Assembly: GCF_000144625.1 (NCBI RefSeq) | Contig: NC_014376.1 | Span: forward strand, 1,302,001-1,366,000 | Length of the DNA stretch: 64,000 nucleotides | Reading direction: 5' to 3' | From: [Clostridium] saccharolyticum WM1 | GTDB taxonomy: Bacteria; Bacillota; Clostridia; Lachnospirales; Lachnospiraceae | Shown: piece by piece, positions 1 to 9,007 of the stretch | How the letters are laid out: the number at the start of each line of letters is the position of its first letter | How positions within the stretch are numbered: position 1 is the first letter of the stretch | Notes under the pieces: generated by a model | Told to the model about the DNA's origin: nothing | What the model saw: the letters and a program-made list of their open reading frames with translations, nothing else | The model's database searches: none | Made by a program: the position numbers and the translations under genes

Positions 1-197
1 CCTGCGGTGACACAACGAAAGACTATTGTGTACACTGCGCCCGCCCCGACGGCTCCATGCAGTCGTTCGAAGAAAAGAAGGCTGGTATGATCCGTTTTAT
101 CATGAGAACCCAGGGATTTGATGAAAAGGCCGCGATACAAATGGCCGAAAACAGCATGAAAAAGCTTCCTGCGTGGAAAGAATTTTTCCATCATTGA
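1..197 (+). CDS. Zinc-ribbon protein, C-terminal end (partial)
   Basis: The reading frame enters from outside the window (first whole codon at 3) and ends with TGA at 195-197. The visible 64 residues begin CGDTTKDYCVHCARPDGSMQ, followed by a helical stretch (EEKKAGMIRFIMRTQGFDEK) and a LPAWKEFF end. The Cys pairs and the layout of ribbon followed by two helices resemble the putative zinc-ribbon domain family PF12674 (zf-ribbon_2), seen in small proteins of unknown role in Clostridia. No function can be given. It lies 16 bases upstream of the next gene on the same strand. Confidence 0.65.
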   Translation, partial: CGDTTKDYCVHCARPDGSMQSFEEKKAGMIRFIMRTQGFDEKAAIQMAENSMKKLPAWKEFFHH

Positions 198-213
198 GAA
201 AGAGGGGATAATT

Positions 214-540
214 ATGAAGGTAAGTACAGCATTTCAGGCTTTCGGATTAGAGGCACCAGGAGTGGAAAGAGCCTGGATGGATATGGTACAGAAACTGGAC
301 AAGGAAAGTGCGCTGGATAAGAAGACAGAGGAACTTGCCTATCTTGCAGTGATGGCTGCCGTAAGGCTGGAAAGCGGATTGCCTTTCCATGTTCAAATGG
401 CAAAATTAAACGGAGCAACAAGAGAAGAGGTGATCAGCAGTATTCTGGTAGGATTGCCTGCAGTTGGAAATCAGGTTATCCAGGCCTTGCCTATCGCCCT
501 GGAAGCATTTGATCATGATCCCGCTGTTTATTCAAAATAA
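214..540 (+). CDS. Carboxymuconolactone decarboxylase (AhpD-like) family protein without cysteines
   Basis: A 108-residue all-helical protein of the AhpD/CMD family, small proteins that often act in peroxide defence or as decarboxylases. The family pattern is visible in the middle: EELAYLAVMAAVRLESGLPF, then an HVQMAKLNGATREEV segment matching the usual H...A...GAT.EEI. In redox-active members this region carries a CxxC pair just before the conserved His. Here the stretch reads ESGLPFH and the whole protein has no cysteine, so AhpD-type disulfide chemistry is not expected. AGAGGGGAT lies upstream of the ATG. It follows the zinc-ribbon gene closely and may be cotranscribed. The true reaction is unknown. 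Confidence 0.75.
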   Translation: MKVSTAFQAFGLEAPGVERAWMDMVQKLDKESALDKKTEELAYLAVMAAVRLESGLPFHVQMAKLNGATREEVISSILVGLPAVGNQVIQALPIALEAFDHDPAVYSK

Positions 541-632
541 GGAATATAGGAAGAACGAACTGACAGTAACCAGCGTATTCCGGTCTGGTCCTGCAGCATT
601 GCATTTTCTGCAGATGAATAAAAACCATGATA

Positions 633-661
633 TTGACAATATGACGAATGAATGTTATAGT
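633..661 (+). promoter_or_regulatory. Promoter of the beta-glucoside operon
   Basis: TTGACA at 633-638 and TATAGT at 656-661 are separated by 17 bases, a near-consensus vegetative (sigma-A type) promoter. Transcription would start near 668, just upstream of the antiterminator site at 678, which is the expected arrangement for a BglG/LicT-controlled leader. Confidence 0.8.
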
Positions 662-677
662 TAAGACAAGTTCATAG

Positions 678-706
678 TGAGTGTTACTGATTCGATCAGG
701 CATCAT
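678..706 (+). promoter_or_regulatory. RAT site (ribonucleic antiterminator) for BglG/LicT
   Basis: The 29 bases contain GTGTTACTG, then ATTCGATCAGGCA. This matches the known bgl/lic RAT pattern (GGATTGTTACTG, short loop, CAGGCAAAACC). Its 3' half runs into the left arm of the terminator at 707, so folding of the RAT and of the terminator are mutually exclusive. It is probably bound by the CAT domain of the protein encoded at 830-1672. Confidence 0.8.
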
Positions 707-758
707 CAAATACCAATATCCAAATAATAGAGGATATTAGTATTTGGTGATTTTTTTT
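707..758 (+). terminator. Leader terminator overlapping the RAT
   Basis: Arms CAAATAC (707-713) plus AATATCC (715-721) pair with GGATATT (732-738) plus GTATTTG (740-746), with one mismatched position, followed by eight Ts (751-758). It is a Rho-independent terminator upstream of the antiterminator gene, so that gene would be autoregulated. Confidence 0.85.
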
Positions 759-829
759 ACTCTATTTTTTAGTTATAATTACCTGAAACCAACTTGATGG
801 AAAAATTAACGTGTGAAAGGAGGTGTATG

Positions 830-1672
830 ATGTTCGAGTTTGTCAAATCACTGAATAATAACATTGTACTTGCCTACGACGAGAATCATAACGAAGTCGT
901 TCTGTTTGGTACCGGCATCGGTTTCAGCCGGAAGCGAGGGGATCTGGTAGAGGAATCTTCTGTCAGCAAGCTTTTCATCAATGACAGCAATAAGCGGCTG
1001 GCCCCTATGATTCAGAATTTATCGGAGGACATTGTATCTGTCACGGAAGATATCATCCAATATGGCTCCAGGATATTGGAAAAACAGCTTCATGCCTCTA
1101 TTCTGATTGTTCTGGCTGATCATCTGTACTTTGCAATGGAGAGGGCGAAGAAAAATCAGAATGTAGATAATCCTCTCCAATGGGAGATTCCTCACCTGTA
1201 TCCTAAGGAATATGAAATCGGAGCAAGGGGGGTGAAGCTTATTGAGGAACGGCTTTTTGTTAAGCTGCCGCCTCAGGAGGCATCCTTTATCGCTCTGCAT
1301 TTTGTAAATGCACAATTTGAAAGTCAGGATATGAGTGATACTCTGAAAATAACAGAGATCATCAGCAGAATCCTGGATATTGTCAGCTACCATTTTCAAC
1401 TGGTATTGGATGAAAATTCACTATATTACTCCAGGTTTATCGTACATCTGCGGTATTTTATTATAAGACAGGAAACTCATATGAAGGATACCATCGGATT
1501 AAACGACGAGAATTTACTGGAAACGGTAAAGACCCGTTATAAAAAAAGCTATCAATGTGCTGTAAAGATTGCAAAATACTTAAATGATGCCTATTCCTGG
1601 GACGTATCCAAGGATGAAATCATCTATCTGCTGCTTCATATTGAAAGGATAACAAGTGTCATTAAAAAGTGA
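830..1672 (+). CDS. BglG/LicT-family transcription antiterminator
   Basis: An RNA-binding antiterminator of about 280 residues. The N-terminal CAT domain (about 1-58, starting MFEFVKSLNNNIVLAYDENH) binds the RAT. Two PRD domains follow (about 65-170 and 175-280) with the phosphorylatable histidine contexts LADHLYFAME, ALHFVNAQF and LLLHIERI. In the family, PTS phosphorylation of the PRDs switches RNA binding on or off with beta-glucoside supply and HPr. The start at 830 is preferred over 827 or 794 because AAGGAGG ends at 823, six bases before it. It sits directly behind the RAT/terminator leader and ahead of the IIBCA permease and GH1 gene, as in bgl operons. Confidence 0.93.
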   Translation: MFEFVKSLNNNIVLAYDENHNEVVLFGTGIGFSRKRGDLVEESSVSKLFINDSNKRLAPMIQNLSEDIVSVTEDIIQYGSRILEKQLHASILIVLADHLYFAMERAKKNQNVDNPLQWEIPHLYPKEYEIGARGVKLIEERLFVKLPPQEASFIALHFVNAQFESQDMSDTLKITEIISRILDIVSYHFQLVLDENSLYYSRFIVHLRYFIIRQETHMKDTIGLNDENLLETVKTRYKKSYQCAVKIAKYLNDAYSWDVSKDEIIYLLLHIERITSVIKK

Positions 1673-1691
1673 TGAAACATGTGGTCAAAAT

Positions 1692-1720
1692 AAGAGTGTT
1701 ACTATTCAATTAGGCATTGT
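1692..1720 (+). promoter_or_regulatory. Second RAT-like site between antiterminator and permease genes
   Basis: The segment contains GAGTGTTACTATTC followed by AATTAGGCATTGT and matches the RAT pattern at the same positions as the site at 678. No convincing terminator overlaps it: only a weak 7-bp TTTATTT/AAATAAA pairing lies downstream. It may be a working second control point with a hidden terminator, or a relic. Confidence 0.55.
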
Positions 1721-1774
1721 CTGCGAAGAACGGTTTATTTTTATTACAAATAAAACAAAAAGGAGACTTTGTGT

Positions 1775-3664
1775 ATGGAACATTTAAAACTAGCTCAGGA
1801 AATTATCCGGTATTGCGGTGGAAAGGATAACATAACCCAGGCATGGAACTGCATTACCAGACTGCGCTTTCATCTGAAAAATAAGGAAAAGGCAGATGTG
1901 AAAGCCATTCAGGCTTTAAGCGGTGTCTTAGGAGCCCAGTTTCAGGGAGATCAGTTTCAGGTGATCATCGGGAATGAGGTATTAAAGGTATTTGAAGGGA
2001 TTAAGGAAGAGCTGGGAGACCTTGTGGTATCGTCGGAGGAAAAAAATCAGAAGAATAAAAAAAGAGAGAATCCGGTGAACGTGGTTTTCGGCGTAATTTC
2101 GGGGATTTTTAATCCAATTTTACCTGCAATTACAGGTGCCGGTATCATAAAGGGGATCCTGGCCCTGCTGGTGTTTTTAAAATTGCTCAATCCGGAGGCA
2201 GATAATTACTTTGTTTTGGATATGATTTCCAATGCCACTTATTATTTCCTGCCCTTTCTGGTAGCCTTTTCCGCAGGAAAGAAATTCGGTGTGAATGAAC
2301 ATCTCTCAGCGACCCTTGCAGGAATTATCATGTATCCGGCCTTTGTCAATTTAAGCGGACAGGGGATCAGTACGGTGAAGTTTCTGTTTTTAAATATTCC
2401 GGTTATGGATTACAATTCCACGGTAATCCCTATTATATTAGGCGTTCTCTTACTTAGCATGGTATACAAATTCATAGACCGTTTTGTGCCGGGCTTTTTA
2501 AAGATAATTGTAACGCCTGTGGCTTCCCTGCTTATAACCGCCCCTGTGGTACTTGTATTCATCGCTCCTTTGGGAAGCTATGTGGGCAAATATGTAGCCG
2601 CCTTTTTCATATCCCTGTTTGGAGTGGCAGGACCTGTAGCCGGATTTCTCATGGGCGGTCTTATGTCTGTCATTGTAATAACCGGTATGCACTATGCATT
2701 TTTTCCGTCTACTTTTGATGGACTGGGGAGGGTTGGCTACGATATTTTACTGCTTCCCATGAGCATTGTAAGCAATATCGGCCAGTGCGGCGCTGTTTTA
2801 GGGGCAGCCATTAAAATAAAAGATAAGAAAATGAAATCCATTGCATTTTCCAGTGCGCTTTCTGCTTTGTTCGGCATTACGGAGCCGGCAATCTATGGAG
2901 TGAACTTAAAATATAAAAAGCCCTTTTATGCAGCATTGACAGGCGGAGCAGTAGGAGGTGCCATTTACGGTATCTTTCATGTTAAGGCTTATGCTTTCAG
3001 TATTCCGGGTATTACGGCATTGCCTACTTATCTAAAAGAAGGGGAGTTAAACAACTTTATCTGGGCCTGCGCCGGTGTTTTAGCTTCCTTCCTCACTGCT
3101 TTTATCATAACCATGGTTCTTCCATTGGAAGGGAAGGAAAAGGAAAAGACAGAGGACAAGGAGAATCCGTCTGATAAGATCAGTCCGGATCAGGAAGGGC
3201 GTAACGTAAAAATACCGGTTGCAGCTCCCATGACGGGAAAGGCAGTAAGTCTTGATCAGGTTCCTGATCAGATGTTTTCTGAAGGCATTCTTGGAAAAGG
3301 AATTGCTATCATACCGGATGAGGGAATGGTGAAAGCGCCCTTTCAAGGACAGATCAAGATGATTGCACCGACAAAGCATGCCATTGGTCTCATCTCCGAC
3401 CGCGGGGTAAACGTTGTGATCCATATTGGGATTGACACGGTGAACCTCCAGGGAAAGGGCTTTGAAATACTGGTGAAGGAAGACCAGTGGGTGGAGCAGG
3501 GAGAGCCGTTAATGAAGGTTGACCTGGGGTATATTAAAGAAAACCATTTAAATCCCATTACCCCTGTGATTGTAACAAACTCAGATGAATACGTGAATGT
3601 ACTGGATCTTCCCATGGACAAGGCGGAGGCAGGAACCAGTCAGGTCCTCATGGTTTTTCAATAA
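1775..3664 (+). CDS. PTS beta-glucoside permease, EIIBCA (BglF/BglP type)
   Basis: A membrane transporter of about 629 residues that imports and phosphorylates beta-glucosides. The EIIB domain comes first (about 1-85), with the phosphocysteine motif NCITRLRF at C26. The EIIC domain (about 100-455) has many hydrophobic segments. The EIIA domain (about 480-629) carries HAIGL and VVIHIGIDT, with the phosphohistidine near H550. The order B-C-A is the usual beta-glucoside arrangement. ATG 1775 is chosen over TTG 1769 because AAAAGGAG lies ten bases upstream. It is followed after 54 bases by the GH1 gene that would hydrolyse its product. Expression probably depends on the antiterminator. Confidence 0.93.
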   Translation: MEHLKLAQEIIRYCGGKDNITQAWNCITRLRFHLKNKEKADVKAIQALSGVLGAQFQGDQFQVIIGNEVLKVFEGIKEELGDLVVSSEEKNQKNKKRENPVNVVFGVISGIFNPILPAITGAGIIKGILALLVFLKLLNPEADNYFVLDMISNATYYFLPFLVAFSAGKKFGVNEHLSATLAGIIMYPAFVNLSGQGISTVKFLFLNIPVMDYNSTVIPIILGVLLLSMVYKFIDRFVPGFLKIIVTPVASLLITAPVVLVFIAPLGSYVGKYVAAFFISLFGVAGPVAGFLMGGLMSVIVITGMHYAFFPSTFDGLGRVGYDILLLPMSIVSNIGQCGAVLGAAIKIKDKKMKSIAFSSALSALFGITEPAIYGVNLKYKKPFYAALTGGAVGGAIYGIFHVKAYAFSIPGITALPTYLKEGELNNFIWACAGVLASFLTAFIITMVLPLEGKEKEKTEDKENPSDKISPDQEGRNVKIPVAAPMTGKAVSLDQVPDQMFSEGILGKGIAIIPDEGMVKAPFQGQIKMIAPTKHAIGLISDRGVNVVIHIGIDTVNLQGKGFEILVKEDQWVEQGEPLMKVDLGYIKENHLNPITPVIVTNSDEYVNVLDLPMDKAEAGTSQVLMVFQ

Positions 3665-3679
3665 TTTTATGAAATGTAA

Positions 3680-5185
<1,506 letters not shown>

Positions 5186-5213
5186 GATCAGGGAACGTAT
5201 CAGACTATTATAA

Positions 5214-5262
5214 TATAGAAAGAATGGCACAGCGAAAAGGCTTTGCCATTCTTTCTATATTT
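5214..5262 (+). terminator. Terminator after the GH1 gene
   Basis: A 16-bp perfect stem, TATAGAAAGAATGGCA (5214-5229) with TGCCATTCTTTCTATA (5244-5259). The T tract that follows is short, so termination strength is uncertain. Confidence 0.75.
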
Positions 5263-5384
5263 ATGATCATGATCAGCCGGGTTGAAAAATCTGATTTTGA
5301 TCGGTGAAATACAATAGACAGATCCGTAAAGACAGATGGATTTCCCTTTTATACCTCTAAACAGCAAATTACTTTAATGAATAA

Positions 5385-5439
5385 TGTAATATAATTACAT
5401 ATAAAACTAATTTTATTATAATATTGTAAAAACATTACA
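5385..5439 (+). promoter_or_regulatory. Twin operators TGTAA-N5-TTACA
   Basis: Two inverted repeats of the same form lie 40 bases apart centre to centre: TGTAA-TATAA-TTACA at 5385-5399 and TGTAA-AAACA-TTACA at 5425-5439. The second covers the -35 box of the promoter at 5424. The arrangement suits a dimeric repressor acting over about four helix turns. The operon's own MurR/RpiR regulator (8144-8998) is the natural candidate; this is inference. Confidence 0.6.
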
Positions 5440-5452
5440 TATATGCTATAAT
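5424..5452 (+). promoter_or_regulatory. Promoter of the mannose-family PTS/murQ operon
   Basis: TTGTAA at 5424-5429 and TATAAT at 5447-5452 with a 17-base spacer. An operator-like repeat overlaps the -35 box and a cre-like palindrome lies just downstream. Confidence 0.75.
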
Positions 5453-5458
5453 ACTAAA

Positions 5459-5472
5459 TATAAGCGCTTATA
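5459..5472 (+). promoter_or_regulatory. cre-like palindrome (catabolite control)
   Basis: TATAAGCGCTTATA is a perfect 14-bp palindrome with the AAGCGCTT core of CcpA sites (TGNAANCGNTNNCA), though the outer TG/CA is replaced by TA/TA. Its position at the expected transcription start fits repression by CcpA when better sugars are present. Confidence 0.5.
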
Positions 5473-5537
5473 CAATAAAAAACCATACACATTGCCTATG
5501 GTGCGAAAAGGCATGAAGTATGAAAAGGAGGTAAAAC

Positions 5538-6326
5538 ATGCAGGGAGTTTCTTTGTTGGTTGTTATTGGATTGATTCTGTATACCGTGATTGCAGTGGTT
5601 GATCAGATTTCCATTCAATGCGGATTGTATACCCCGTTGTTCGCAGCTGTGATTACCGGGGCATTATTGGGGGATTTGCCAACAGGTCTGGTAGTTGGTG
5701 CGACCTTGCAGCTCATGACATTGGGAGTCGCTACTTATGGAGGTGCCACGGTTCCGGATTACTTATCAGGAGCGATTATGGGTACCGCTTATGCAATTAT
5801 ATCCGGACAGGGGGCAGAATACGGAATCGGTCTGGCTATTCCCATCGGATTGCTGTTAACTCAGATGGACATTCTGGGAAGGATGACCAACTCATTCTTT
5901 CAGCATTACGCAGACCGCTGTGCGGAAAATGCGGATTATAAAGGAGTGGAGCGGGCAAATTTACTGGGACTGCTGCCCTGGGTCCTTTCCAGGGTGATTC
6001 CGGTCGCATTGGGACTGATTTTTGGAGAGGCAGTGGTAAACGGAGTAAATGCCATTATCCCGGTCTGGTTTATGACAGGACTTAAAACCGCAGGCGCCAT
6101 TCTTCCTGCAATGGGTATGGCGATCCTGATGCGCTATCTGCCCATTAAAAAATACTATCCGTATTTTATCATCGGATTCGTGCTGATTGCCTTTGGTGGC
6201 GCTACGTTTACTGTTATGGCGGCCGCTTTGATCGGCCTGGCACTGGCTGCTCTTCATCTTTCAAGAGTTAGAGAGCGGGTGGCAGTGCAGAATTTGGATG
6301 AGGAGGAGGTAGAAATCGATGGCTGA
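5538..6326 (+). CDS. PTS mannose/sorbose-family EIIC
   Basis: A 262-residue membrane component of a mannose-family PTS. It forms the substrate channel with EIID. The sequence shows long hydrophobic segments and the family N-terminal region (YTVIAVVDQISIQCGLYTPL, ITGALLGDLPTGLVVGATLQ). AAAAGGAGG precedes the ATG by seven bases. It is the first gene of a seven-gene operon and overlaps EIID by eight bases. The substrate cannot be read from this protein. The murQ gene downstream suggests N-acetylmuramic acid or a related amino sugar. Confidence 0.9.
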   Translation: MQGVSLLVVIGLILYTVIAVVDQISIQCGLYTPLFAAVITGALLGDLPTGLVVGATLQLMTLGVATYGGATVPDYLSGAIMGTAYAIISGQGAEYGIGLAIPIGLLLTQMDILGRMTNSFFQHYADRCAENADYKGVERANLLGLLPWVLSRVIPVALGLIFGEAVVNGVNAIIPVWFMTGLKTAGAILPAMGMAILMRYLPIKKYYPYFIIGFVLIAFGGATFTVMAAALIGLALAALHLSRVRERVAVQNLDEEEVEIDG

Positions 6327-7158
6327 CAAAAACCAGACAGGAAGCGTGAAATTGGAAAAAAGCGATATCATTAAAGTATATCTGCGTAATCTGTTTACTT
6401 TACAGTTTGGCTGGAATTACGAAAAGATGCAGGGCCTTGGATATGCCTATGTCATCATGCCGGTTTTAAAGCGGCTGTACTCCAATGATCCCGAGAAGAT
6501 GAAACGCGCATTGAAGATGCATCTGGGTTATTTTAACACGACTCCGGCAATGTCTCATCTGATCGTCGGTGCCGATATGGCGCTGGAGGAAGAACTGGGA
6601 ATTGAGGCGGAGGAGGCCATTACCGGTTTAAAGACCGGACTTATGGGACCGTTTGCAGGAGTCGGTGATACGTTGTTCATCGCCATTTACCGGGCCATTG
6701 TATTCTCCATCGCGTCCTATATCGCCATGCAGGGGAATCCCATCGGACTAATCATACCTCTCATTGCATGTGGCGGGGTATTATGGATACGGTATAAATT
6801 TACCACCATCGGCTATCAGTCCGGGCGAAAGCTTGCAACCGGGTTTGCGGATAAAATTTCTCCCATTACAGAGGCTGCCAGCATCCTGGGACTGACTGTG
6901 GTAGGGGCACTGATTCCTTCTGTAATCAAATACCGTACGGATCTGCAGTTTACCATGGGAGAAGTAACCTTCGCCCTTCAGGATATGCTGGATAAAATCA
7001 TGCCATCCCTGCTTCCTTTAGGTATCGTAGTATTTTCATACTGGCTCCTTGGAAAGAAAAAGGTAAACTCTACAAAATTAATTTTTATTCTCATCGGTTT
7101 GGGTATGGTACTTGGCAATCTGCAATCCATGCTGACCTTTGTGGCTGGTTTATTTTAG
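6319..7158 (+). CDS. PTS mannose/sorbose-family EIID
   Basis: The 279-residue EIID partner of EIIC. Family features include FTLQFGWNYEKMQGLGYAY, HLGYFNTTPAMSHLIVGADM and GLMGPFAGVGDTLFIAI. EIID proteins exist only in the mannose family and complete the membrane complex. The ATG overlaps the end of EIIC and uses the GAGGAGG inside that gene, suggesting translational coupling. Confidence 0.92.
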   Translation: MADKNQTGSVKLEKSDIIKVYLRNLFTLQFGWNYEKMQGLGYAYVIMPVLKRLYSNDPEKMKRALKMHLGYFNTTPAMSHLIVGADMALEEELGIEAEEAITGLKTGLMGPFAGVGDTLFIAIYRAIVFSIASYIAMQGNPIGLIIPLIACGGVLWIRYKFTTIGYQSGRKLATGFADKISPITEAASILGLTVVGALIPSVIKYRTDLQFTMGEVTFALQDMLDKIMPSLLPLGIVVFSYWLLGKKKVNSTKLIFILIGLGMVLGNLQSMLTFVAGLF

Positions 7159-7193
7159 AAAAAGGAAGTTGAAACAGGAAAGGAAATAGTGGT

Positions 7194-7619
7194 ATGATTG
7201 GAATCATAGTAACCGGCCATGGTGAATTTGCCTCTGGTTTGACCAGCGGATTAAAGCTGCTGGCTGGAGAGACGGAATATTATGAAGCTGTTGATTTTAA
7301 AGGGGAGGATTCCACGGAAGATTTAACAGAAAAGCTGAAGTCAGCGATCCGGAGGCTTAAGGACTGTGAAGCAGTGGCAGTGCTTGGGGATCTGACAGGA
7401 GGCTCCCCCTTTAATATGGCTTCCAGACTTAAAATGTCCGGTATCCATGAAAATATGGAGGTAATCGGAGGCATTAACCTTCCTCTGGTCCTTCATGCCT
7501 ATATGTCCAGGGGAATGATTTCGGATATCCGGGAGCTTCTGGATACCTCCCTGGCGATGGGAAAACAGCATATGATGTATTTTCATACATCGGATAATGC
7601 ATGTGAGCTGGAAGAATAG
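7194..7619 (+). CDS. PTS mannose-family EIIA
   Basis: A soluble 141-residue EIIA that takes phosphate from HPr and passes it to EIIB. The start MIGIIVTGHGEFASGL holds the phospho-accepting histidine (H9), and DLTGGSPFNMA is a family motif. Length and fold pattern match stand-alone mannose EIIA proteins. It follows EIID by 35 bases. Confidence 0.92.
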   Translation: MIGIIVTGHGEFASGLTSGLKLLAGETEYYEAVDFKGEDSTEDLTEKLKSAIRRLKDCEAVAVLGDLTGGSPFNMASRLKMSGIHENMEVIGGINLPLVLHAYMSRGMISDIRELLDTSLAMGKQHMMYFHTSDNACELEE

Positions 7620-7642
7620 GAAGAAGAAAAGGAGAAAGATTC

Positions 7643-8116
7643 ATGGCGATTGTTCATGCGAGAGTAGATGAGAGACTGATTCATGGTCAGGTGGCTATGG
7701 TTTGGACCAATACCGTAGGAGCGTCCAGGATTATCGTGGTTAACGATGAAGCGGTTAAGGATGAACTGATCATTGCAGGCCTTAAGATGGCAAAACCGGC
7801 AGGAGTAAAGCTTTCCATCCTGTCTTTAAAACGGGCTGCTGAAAAATTCGGAGAAAAGGCTTACGAAGAGGATAAGGTATTTCTCATAACAAAGAACGTG
7901 ACGGATATGGCAGCGCTGATCCGTTCTGAAGTTCCGATCAAGGCTTTTAACGTTGGAAATGTGGCAAAAAGAGAAGGAAGCAGACCCATTAAAAAATCAG
8001 TGAATCTGACGGAAGACGATGAAAAGGATATCCGGGAAATGGTACAGCTGGGAGTGAGCGTAACGGCTCAGATGCTGCCCAATGAGTCAGACCAGTCGAT
8101 CTTAAATATGCTGTAA
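7643..8116 (+). CDS. PTS mannose/sorbose-family EIIB
   Basis: A soluble 157-residue EIIB that phosphorylates the sugar during transport. The phosphohistidine lies in RVDERLIHGQVAMVW (H14). AAAAGGAG precedes the ATG. With EIIA, EIIC and EIID this makes a full transporter encoded by separate genes. Confidence 0.92.
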   Translation: MAIVHARVDERLIHGQVAMVWTNTVGASRIIVVNDEAVKDELIIAGLKMAKPAGVKLSILSLKRAAEKFGEKAYEEDKVFLITKNVTDMAALIRSEVPIKAFNVGNVAKREGSRPIKKSVNLTEDDEKDIREMVQLGVSVTAQMLPNESDQSILNML

Positions 8117-8143
8117 AATAAATTGGATGCAGGAGGAGGCGGA

Positions 8144-8998
8144 ATGGAATCAGTACGGTTAAAGATAAGGGAACAATACAATGAAATGAGTAAGGCAGAG
8201 AAGAAACTCTCAGATTTTGTATTGTCAGATACCAAAAACTGTCTTGGGATGACGGCAGTGGATATTGCAGGAAAAAGCGGGGTATCCTCCGCCTCTGTAA
8301 TCCGTTATGTTCAAAAACTTGGCTTTGATGGGCTGGAAGGTTTTAAGCTGGCACTTGCTGCAACCGATGCCCAAAATGATAAGGAAGACATGGTAGACCC
8401 CATTATTTCCAAAGAAGATGATTTGGATACGCTGTGCCGGAAAATGGATGCCCTGGTGGATGCGGCATTTCAGGATTTTTTCTATCAGCTGAATAAAGAT
8501 GCATTAAAAAAAGCAATCAACAAAATTAAGAAAGCCCGGCGCATTTATCTGGTGGGGATCGGAAGTTCCTCGCTGCCTGCTTATGATCTGTTCCATAAAC
8601 TGAAGCGGGCCGACTTAAATGCAAACTTTTACCAGGATATTAATATGATGGTGGAATTTTTTAACTACATTGATAAGCGGGATGTGGTGATCGCATTTTC
8701 CTACAGCGGGCAGTCCCAGGAAGTTCTTTATGCCTGCGGGATCGCAGAAAAACAGGGAGCCTCCATCATAGCGGTTACCCGCAGAAGAGATTCTCCCCTT
8801 CAGGATCTTGCAGATCTATGCCTCCATGTGCCGGACAACGAAAAGGTTATGAGGATCGGTGCATTTACCTCTCTTCATACCTCCATCATGATGGCGGATC
8901 TTCTGTACATGGGAGTGATCCAGGAGAATTTAGATCATTATGAGGTAGAGCTGATCAAAACCAGAAAGATGGTAGCAGGGCTGAAAATTAAAAAATAG
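8144..8998 (+). CDS. MurR/RpiR-family transcriptional regulator
   Basis: A regulator of about 284 residues with an N-terminal helix-turn-helix of the RpiR type (about 1-75, with MTAVDIAGKSGVSSASVIRY) and a SIS sugar-phosphate-binding domain (about 120-265, with YLVGIGSSSLPAYDLF and IAFSYSGQSQEVL). The family senses sugar phosphates, in MurR MurNAc-6-phosphate. ATG 8144 is preferred to TTG 8123 because AGGAGG (8131-8136) lies seven bases upstream. It is encoded between the transporter and murQ and probably acts on the twin sites at 5385-5439. Confidence 0.9.
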   Translation: MESVRLKIREQYNEMSKAEKKLSDFVLSDTKNCLGMTAVDIAGKSGVSSASVIRYVQKLGFDGLEGFKLALAATDAQNDKEDMVDPIISKEDDLDTLCRKMDALVDAAFQDFFYQLNKDALKKAINKIKKARRIYLVGIGSSSLPAYDLFHKLKRADLNANFYQDINMMVEFFNYIDKRDVVIAFSYSGQSQEVLYACGIAEKQGASIIAVTRRRDSPLQDLADLCLHVPDNEKVMRIGAFTSLHTSIMMADLLYMGVIQENLDHYEVELIKTRKMVAGLKIKK

Positions 8999-9007
8999 AG
9001 GAGTTTT

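Noticed and set aside
1723..1760. Terminator overlapping the second RAT
   Set aside because: Only a 7-bp A/T stem next to the ribosome site can be drawn, too weak to call.
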